Shown here: positions 6,998 to 11,195 of the stretch, in pieces | Layout: the number at the start of each line of letters is the position of its first letter | How positions within the stretch are numbered: the stretch's first letter is position 1 | NCBI GenBank assembly: GCA_021202495.1 | Contig: JAJQCX010000062.1 | Location: forward strand, 1 to 11,195 | Reading direction: 5' to 3' | Length of the DNA stretch: 11,195 bases | DNA from: Clostridia bacterium | GTDB lineage: Bacteria > Bacillota > Clostridia > UMGS1883 | Made by a program: the position numbers and the translations under genes | The notes under the pieces: model-generated | Told to the model about the DNA's origin: nothing | The model's database searches: none | The model's input: the letters and a program-made list of their open reading frames with translations, nothing else

Positions 6998-7026
6998 ATT
7001 ATACCCCGCTTTTGCGGTTTTGTCAA
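6998..7026 (-). promoter_or_regulatory. perfect-consensus sigma-A promoter of the envelope operon
   Basis: On the minus strand, TTGACA (7021-7026) and TATAAT (6998-7003) are separated by exactly 17 bp; both hexamers are fully consensus. The predicted start is near 6991, 25 bp before the ATG at 6966. The spacer contains an inverted repeat, CCGC-AAAA-GCGG (7006-7017), that could be an operator. It is expected to drive the membrane protein, the C39-like peptidase and the NagZ-like lipoprotein. Confidence 0.9.
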
Positions 7027-7098
7027 CAATTTGGGTTTTACTTTGGGAAGTTACAAGATGTTCGGGATAAAGGAGCATATTTTTATAGCATTTTGGGC

Positions 7099-7127
7099 TT
7101 TACATTTCAAAATCGTCGTGGTATAGT
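7099..7127 (+). promoter_or_regulatory. sigma-A promoter of the panBCD operon
   Basis: TTTACA (7099-7104) and TATAGT (7122-7127) are separated by 17 bp, with TG one base before the -10 box (extended -10). The predicted start is near 7134, about 19 bp before the panB ATG. The -35 box overlaps TTTGGGCTTTAC (7092-7103), a near copy of TTTGGGTTTTAC at 7030-7041. No riboswitch fits in so short a leader. Confidence 0.75.
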
Positions 7128-7152
7128 AAATACAAAAGAAAAGAGTGATTAA

Positions 7153-7989
7153 ATGAAAAACACAACACATACATTCGCCGAAATGAAGCAAAAGGGCGAA
7201 AAAATTTCAATGCTCACGGCTTATGATTATTCTATGGCGAAAATCGTTGACGAGGCGGGAATAAATGCGATTCTTGTCGGCGATTCTTTGGGCAACGTTA
7301 TTTTGGGTTACGACGACGCAATTCAAGTTACAATGGAGGACATGATTCATCATGCCAAGGCAGTTTCCCGCGCGGTTAAAAATGCGCTGCTCGTTGTTGA
7401 TATGCCGTTCATGTCTTATCAGTCGAGCGTTTACGACGCCGTTGTAAACGCCGGGAGATTGATGAAAGAAGGCTGTGCCAACGCGGTCAAGCTTGAGGGC
7501 GGCGTTGACGTCGAGGAGCATATAAAAGCAATCGTCAAGGCGTCCACCCCCGTCATGGGTCACATCGGTCTGACGCCGCAGTCGATAAATGTTTTCGGTG
7601 GCTTTAAGGTTCAGGGGAAAACGATTGAAACCGCGAAAAAGATAATCGACGATGCAAAGGCAGTTGAAGATGCGGGCGCGTTCGCCGTCGTTTTGGAGGG
7701 CATTCCCACGCCGATTGCGGCAATGGTTACAAAATCGCTCACAATTCCCACAATAGGCATAGGAGCCGGTGCGGAATGTGACGGACAGGTTCTCGTAAAT
7801 CACGATATGCTCGGCGTATATTCCGATTTTAAACCAAAGTTTGTGAAAAAATATGCAAATGTGGGTGAAGTAATGCTTGACGCCTACAAAAAATACGACG
7901 AGGAAGTTAAAAACGGCGTATTCCCCAACGAAAGCTATTCATATAAAATGGACGAGAGTGTACTCAGAGAATTGGAGGGGATGATGTAA
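7153..7989 (+). CDS. panB: 3-methyl-2-oxobutanoate hydroxymethyltransferase
   Basis: PanB transfers a one-carbon unit from 5,10-methylenetetrahydrofolate to 2-oxoisovalerate, giving ketopantoate, the first step of pantothenate synthesis in the cytosol. The 278 residues cover the whole family (E. coli 264). Seen in order: LTAYDYSMAKIVDEAG near the start, metal ligand D44 in LVGDSLGNV, D83 in VVDMPFMSY, K113 and E115 in AVKLEGG, GHIGLTPQ (136-143), the catalytic Glu182 in VVLEGIP, and IGIGAGAECDGQVLV (201-215). All family residues expected at the Mg site are present. A modest ribosome site (GAGTGA) precedes the ATG. panC follows directly, with the stop TAA abutting the ATG (TAAATG). Confidence 0.98.
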   Translation: MKNTTHTFAEMKQKGEKISMLTAYDYSMAKIVDEAGINAILVGDSLGNVILGYDDAIQVTMEDMIHHAKAVSRAVKNALLVVDMPFMSYQSSVYDAVVNAGRLMKEGCANAVKLEGGVDVEEHIKAIVKASTPVMGHIGLTPQSINVFGGFKVQGKTIETAKKIIDDAKAVEDAGAFAVVLEGIPTPIAAMVTKSLTIPTIGIGAGAECDGQVLVNHDMLGVYSDFKPKFVKKYANVGEVMLDAYKKYDEEVKNGVFPNESYSYKMDESVLRELEGMM

Positions 7990-8829
7990 ATGATAACGGC
8001 GACAACGGTTGACGAAGTGAGAAGCTTTGTTAAAAAGCAAAAAAGCGAGGGTAAAACGGTAGGACTTGTTCCGACGATGGGCTTTCTTCACGAGGGACAC
8101 GCTTCTTTGGTGAAAAAAAGCGTTGAAATGTGCGACGTTACCGTCGTCAGCGTCTTTGTAAATCCCACGCAGTTTGCGCCCAATGAGGATTTTGACGCAT
8201 ATCCGCGCGATTTTAAACGCGACTGCGCGCTTTTGGAGAGCTGCGGCGCGGATTTGGTGTTCCACCCCGAGGCGAGCGAGATGTACGCCGAAGATTTTAC
8301 AACAGGCGTAACGATGGACGTCTTGTCGAAAACGCTCTGCGGTAAAACACGCCCCATTCATTTTAACGGTGTTTGCACCGTTGTTTCAAAGCTCTTTAAT
8401 ATCGTCACTCCCGATAAAGCGTTTTTCGGACAAAAGGACGCGCAGCAGCTTGCGATAATAAAGCGCATGGTTCGCGACCTCAATTTTGACATTGAAATTG
8501 TCGGCTGCCCAATCGTGCGCGAGGAGGACGGGCTTGCGAAGAGCTCGCGCAATACTTATCTCAATGCCGATGAGCGCAAAGCCGCGCTTTGCCTTTCGCA
8601 AAGCGTTGCGATAGGCAAAAAAATGGCTGAGGAAGGCGTTTCCGACACCGAAACAATCCTTGCCGCAATGCGTGCGCATATCGAAAAGGAGCCTCTTGCC
8701 AAGATTGACTATGTCGAAGCCGTCGACGGCGTCACAATGCAGCCGACTGAAAAGGTTAAAGATGGCGTTCTTTTCGCGATGGCAGTATATATAGGAAAGA
8801 CAAGACTTATAGATAATTTCATTGTGTGA
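7990..8829 (+). CDS. panC: pantothenate synthetase (pantoate--beta-alanine ligase)
   Basis: PanC joins pantoate and beta-alanine with ATP through a pantoyl-adenylate to give pantothenate. The 279 residues match the usual length of about 280. Motifs of the nucleotidyltransferase fold are clear: VPTMGFLHEGHASL with the HxGH signature at 34-37, VNPTQF (58-63), FGQKDAQQ (146-153) and REEDGLAKSSRN (177-188) carrying the KMSKS-like loop. The usual RPGHFxGV reads RPIHFNGV (121-128), a Gly to Ile change next to a conserved binding segment whose effect is unknown. GGAGGGG at 7974-7980, inside the end of panB, is the ribosome site 9 bp before the ATG, so panB and panC are translationally linked. panD starts 17 bp after its stop. 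Confidence 0.98.
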   Translation: MITATTVDEVRSFVKKQKSEGKTVGLVPTMGFLHEGHASLVKKSVEMCDVTVVSVFVNPTQFAPNEDFDAYPRDFKRDCALLESCGADLVFHPEASEMYAEDFTTGVTMDVLSKTLCGKTRPIHFNGVCTVVSKLFNIVTPDKAFFGQKDAQQLAIIKRMVRDLNFDIEIVGCPIVREEDGLAKSSRNTYLNADERKAALCLSQSVAIGKKMAEEGVSDTETILAAMRAHIEKEPLAKIDYVEAVDGVTMQPTEKVKDGVLFAMAVYIGKTRLIDNFIV

Positions 8830-8846
8830 TACCTGAGGTGAAACTT

Positions 8847-9236
8847 ATGACCGTTACAATGCTCAAAAGCAAAATACACCGCGCCACCGTCACCGAGGCG
8901 GAGCTCAACTATGTCGGCTCGGTTACGATAGACTGTGACCTTTTGGACGCCGCGGGCATTTTGGAATATGAAAAGGTACAGATTGTAAATATCAATAACG
9001 GCGCAAGGCTCGAAACGTATACAATCGCGGGCGAAAAAGGCAGCGGAGTTATCTGTCTTAACGGTGCCGCCGCGCGCTGTGCATCTAAGGGCGATAGAGT
9101 TATCATCATGGCTTACGCCGATATGCCTCAAGATGAGGCAAAGGAATTTAAGCCGAAGGTCATTTTTGTGGACAAGGATAATAAGATTACAAAGAAGACG
9201 CACTACGAAAAGTATGGGCAAATCTATGAGGAATAA
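8847..9236 (+). CDS. panD: aspartate 1-decarboxylase proenzyme
   Basis: PanD makes beta-alanine from L-aspartate for PanC. It is a pyruvoyl enzyme that cuts itself between Gly24 and Ser25, turning Ser25 into the pyruvoyl group. The chosen ATG at 8847 has AGGTG 6 bp upstream. It yields 129 residues with G24-S25 in NYVGSVTID, matching E. coli numbering exactly, and the conserved Lys9 in MLKSKIHRATV. Starting at the in-frame ATG at 8826 would shift this numbering and overlap panC. Other conserved stretches are NNGARLETYTIAGEKGSGVICLNGAAAR and VIIMAYADM. With panB and panC this supplies every pantothenate step except ketopantoate reductase, which must be encoded elsewhere (PanE or IlvC). Confidence 0.97.
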   Translation: MTVTMLKSKIHRATVTEAELNYVGSVTIDCDLLDAAGILEYEKVQIVNINNGARLETYTIAGEKGSGVICLNGAAARCASKGDRVIIMAYADMPQDEAKEFKPKVIFVDKDNKITKKTHYEKYGQIYEE

Positions 9237-9301
9237 CGCAATTTGTCGAACTTAAATAAAAATATTGCTGTTTATAGTAAAAATTTTGTTTAAGCGGCGA
9301 G

Positions 9302-9330
9302 TTGACATAAGAGTAACGATGATATAAAAT
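9302..9330 (+). promoter_or_regulatory. sigma-A promoter for the secreted acetamidase-like gene
   Basis: TTGACA (9302-9307) and TAAAAT (9325-9330) are separated by 17 bp. The predicted start is near 9337, about 68 bp before the ATG at 9405. The transcript would therefore begin about 5 bases before the large hairpin at 9342-9373. Confidence 0.75.
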
Positions 9331-9341
9331 AATCCCATAAG

Positions 9342-9385
9342 CGGACAAAGATGTCAAAAGACATCTCTGTCCGTTATTTTATTTT
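9342..9385 (+). terminator. terminator-like hairpin between panD and the acetamidase-like gene
   Basis: A 14-bp stem (9342-9355 with 9360-9373) has a single A-C mismatch, an AAAA loop, and is followed by TTATTTTATTTT (9374-9385). By shape it is an intrinsic terminator, and no other terminator follows panD, so it probably ends the pan operon. It also lies just downstream of a promoter and 20 bp before the next coding region, so in that transcript it would sit at the extreme 5' end, as a stabilising stem or an attenuator. Confidence 0.75.
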
Positions 9386-9404
9386 CAGAAAGGGGATTAT
9401 ACTC

Positions 9405-10949
9405 ATGAAGAAAATGAAGCTTGCGATGTGTGTCGCAGCAGCGGAGGTGATGAGTGTGCAGACTGTCGCGGGAGCCTACTACACGAAGGATCTCACATTT
9501 CCGCTGCAATCGTCGGATGACGAGGTTGTTATGGGGGAGTATTATGTAAAGTCAACCCTCGAAAACATTCGCTGGGGCTATTTACCCAACCGCGACGCGG
9601 AACCTATTTTGACCGTTCCCTCCGGCAGCACAGTCACGTTTGACACCGTTTCCCACGAAGGCATATTGGAAGATCAGGGACGCGACCCGGTTGCCTATTT
9701 CGGACAGTACGGTGTGAGCGAAGACATGGTGCTTGACGACGCCATTGCCATTGCCGCCTCCGATGACCCGCACGATTTTCTTGAAGACGGACCTCACGTT
9801 GTAACAGGACCCATCGCAATTGAGGGTGCGGAGCCCGGAGATGTTCTCAAGGTTGAGGTTCTCGAGCTTACTCCGCGCGTACCATATGGTGTAATTTCAA
9901 ACAGACATTATAAAGGTACCCTTCCCGAATTTCCCGAAAAAGAGAGAACCGAGGACGCAAGTGTGGACAATCCCGAAGCATACGGTGACGTTTCGGTTTT
10001 TTGCCCGATACATGAAGAAGACGGAGTTTGGTACGGGGAAATTGAGGACGACGGCAAAACAATGAAATTCCCCATAAGTCCGTTTCTGGGAATAATGGGC
10101 GTTGCGCCCGACACGAGCGAAAAGGTGAGCTCCGTTCCGCCGATAAATGTGGGCGGAAATCTTGATATAAATGAATTGGGCGTAGGTTCAACGCTGTATC
10201 TTCCCGTTGAGGTCGAGGGCGCGCTCTTTTACGCGGGCGACCCGCACTTTGTTCAGGGTGACGGTGAGGTTGCGCTTACGGCGCTGGAGGGCTCTCTGCG
10301 AGGCACCGTGAGACTTACTCTTATTAAAGCCGGCGACGAAGCCGTGCCCAAGACAAACGAGAGCTTCAATCAGGCGTTTGCTGAAACCGAGCAATATTGG
10401 ATTCCGATAGGACTTAACGCCGACCTTGATGAGGCGATGATACAGTCAGTCAGAGAATCGGTCAACTTCCTCTCCAATCAGTTCGGACTGGACCGTGCAA
10501 AGGTATACGCCTATCTCAGCGCGGGAGTTGATTATGAGGTTTCGCAGGTTGTCGATAAAACTAAGGGCATTCACGCTTTAATTCCAAAGGTTGATTTTGC
10601 CGATATTATAACTCTTTCTCTCGACGCAAACGGAAAATCGATTGACGTGGGCATTGCGAACAATCAGTTTTATGTTCCTCTGCGTGAAACAATGGAGGCT
10701 TTGGGATACAGTGTCGAATGGAATCAAGACGAGACTTTGATTACTATAAGTAATGATACCGATGAAATCAAAGCCGTGATAGGATCGAATGTCTACATAT
10801 ATAATGGCAAAACAATCGTCACAACAAGCTCGCCGTTTTTAACCGAGGATTGGACGACTATGCTGCCCGTGTCGGCGCTCGGCGAAATCGCCGGACTTTC
10901 CGTAAACTGGTCGACAGTAGGAACAAAAGTGACTGCCACAGTCGGATAA
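9405..10949 (+). CDS. secreted acetamidase/formamidase-family protein with C-terminal stalk domain
   Basis: This protein has 514 residues from the ATG at 9405, with AAAGGGG 9 bp upstream; an earlier in-frame ATG at 9351 lies inside the hairpin and has no ribosome site. Residues 1-24 resemble a signal peptide (MKKMKLAMCVAAAEVMSVQT, cleavage after AGA), though E14 interrupts the hydrophobic core. Residues about 30-395 match the FmdA/AmdA family of metal-dependent amidases: VPSGSTVTFDT, GPHVVTGPI (129-137), GVISNRH (162-168), GGNLD (250-254), GDPHFVQGDGEV (278-289) and GVDYEVSQVVD (374-384). Residues about 409-514 look like a copper-amine-oxidase N-terminal type stalk domain (FYVPLRETMEALGYSVEWN, MLPVSALGEIAGLSVNW), common in secreted Bacillota proteins and not itself a copper enzyme. 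The likely role is release of ammonia from short-chain amides outside the cell; the substrate is unknown. It stands alone between two terminators. Confidence 0.9.
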   Translation: MKKMKLAMCVAAAEVMSVQTVAGAYYTKDLTFPLQSSDDEVVMGEYYVKSTLENIRWGYLPNRDAEPILTVPSGSTVTFDTVSHEGILEDQGRDPVAYFGQYGVSEDMVLDDAIAIAASDDPHDFLEDGPHVVTGPIAIEGAEPGDVLKVEVLELTPRVPYGVISNRHYKGTLPEFPEKERTEDASVDNPEAYGDVSVFCPIHEEDGVWYGEIEDDGKTMKFPISPFLGIMGVAPDTSEKVSSVPPINVGGNLDINELGVGSTLYLPVEVEGALFYAGDPHFVQGDGEVALTALEGSLRGTVRLTLIKAGDEAVPKTNESFNQAFAETEQYWIPIGLNADLDEAMIQSVRESVNFLSNQFGLDRAKVYAYLSAGVDYEVSQVVDKTKGIHALIPKVDFADIITLSLDANGKSIDVGIANNQFYVPLRETMEALGYSVEWNQDETLITISNDTDEIKAVIGSNVYIYNGKTIVTTSSPFLTEDWTTMLPVSALGEIAGLSVNWSTVGTKVTATVG

Positions 10950-10962
10950 AAATAAAATCGGT

Positions 10963-10994
10963 AAAAAGGGACGCAAAACAAAGCGTCTCTTTTT
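10963..10994 (+). terminator. intrinsic terminator after the acetamidase-like gene
   Basis: A 12-bp stem (10963-10974 with 10983-10994, one G-T pair) has an 8-base loop. Its right arm ends in TTTTT. The GC core GGGACGC/GCGTCTC starts 19 bp after the stop codon, at 10968. Confidence 0.85.
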
Positions 10995-11021
10995 ATATCT
11001 GAAATTTTTTCAAAAAGGGTA

Positions 11022-11050
11022 TTGACAAACGGGATCGGCAGTGGTAATAT
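11022..11050 (+). promoter_or_regulatory. upstream copy of tandem strong promoter (probable stable-RNA operon P1)
   Basis: TTGACA (11022-11027), 17 bp, TAATAT (11045-11050), with TG one base before the -10 box. An A/T-rich stretch (11000-11016, with runs of T and A) sits just upstream like an UP element. No open reading frame with a ribosome site follows. The copy 142 bp downstream has the same layout. Confidence 0.75.
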
Positions 11051-11163
11051 AGCGGAGCTGTCGAAGCGAGGGCAACTTTGTAGGATTACGGCACATGATT
11101 TTTTGTGAAGGTTTGGCGAGCTCGGGAGAGCGAAAAAACTTTTAAAAAAATCGAAAAAAGGTG

Positions 11164-11192
11164 TTGACAAATGCGGAACACCGTGGTAATAT
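11164..11192 (+). promoter_or_regulatory. downstream copy of tandem strong promoter (probable stable-RNA operon P2)
   Basis: TTGACA (11164-11169), 17 bp, TAATAT (11187-11192). The -35 flank (AAAAAAGGTGTTGACAAA) and the -10 flank (CGTGGTAATATAAC) nearly repeat the first copy. The A-rich tract at 11134-11159 is a good UP-element candidate. The predicted start is just beyond the right edge, so the gene it serves is not in the window; an rRNA or tRNA operon is the most likely target. Confidence 0.75.
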
Positions 11193-11195
11193 AAC

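Noticed and set aside
7207..8361. Minus-strand frames opposite panB and panC
   Set aside because: They are His/Cys/Arg-rich mirror frames of clearly identified genes.
8826..8846. Upstream ATG for panD
   Set aside because: It would shift the Gly24-Ser25 cleavage site and place the AGGTG ribosome site inside the gene.
9237..9301. Separate terminator directly after panD
   Set aside because: Only a weak 5-bp GCAAT/ATTGC pairing with a long loop; the hairpin at 9342 is a far better candidate.
9351..9404. Upstream ATG for the acetamidase-like gene
   Set aside because: It lies within the hairpin and has no ribosome site; starting there would bury the signal peptide.

Overview
The window looks like chromosomal DNA of a Gram-positive member of the Bacillota, most likely Clostridia. 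The evidence is mid-GC coding DNA, textbook sigma-A promoters (TTGACA, 17 bp, TATAAT), strong purine-rich Shine-Dalgarno sites, an extracytoplasmic NagZ-like lipoprotein, a secreted protein with a copper-amine-oxidase-type stalk domain, and an acetyl-CoA-type MetA. No tRNA or rRNA gene, CRISPR array, transposase or phage gene was seen inside the window.

Left block (1-2435, minus strand): an orphan PDDEXK nuclease of the YhcG/DUF1016 family is followed by metA and by a cysteine-cluster (YkgJ-like) protein that runs off the left edge. The last two genes overlap by 8 bp. The only good promoter seen lies in front of the nuclease gene, so metA may depend on it. A divergent plus-strand gene (2575-3972) encodes a small, apparently degenerate TIM-barrel glycoside-hydrolase-like protein. 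It ends at a bidirectional terminator.

Central block (4002-7026, minus strand): a perfect-consensus promoter drives three tightly packed genes: a single-pass membrane protein with an acidic Thr/Glu-rich external tail, a membrane-anchored C39-like cysteine peptidase split by a one-base frameshift in a run of five A, and a NagZ-like GH3 lipoprotein whose Asp-His dyad reads Asn-Ser-His. All three products are predicted to be at the membrane or outside it. This is the best candidate here for a little-described system, probably acting on the cell envelope.

Right block (7099-9236, plus strand): a complete panB-panC-panD operon makes pantothenate precursors (ketopantoate, beta-alanine) and joins them; panE is absent. 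Next comes a secreted acetamidase/formamidase-family protein fused to a C-terminal stalk domain, with a terminator-like hairpin at the very start of its predicted mRNA. After its terminator, two near-identical promoters lie 142 bp apart, each preceded by A/T-rich tracts. This is the usual appearance of a stable-RNA (rRNA or tRNA) operon starting just beyond the right edge.
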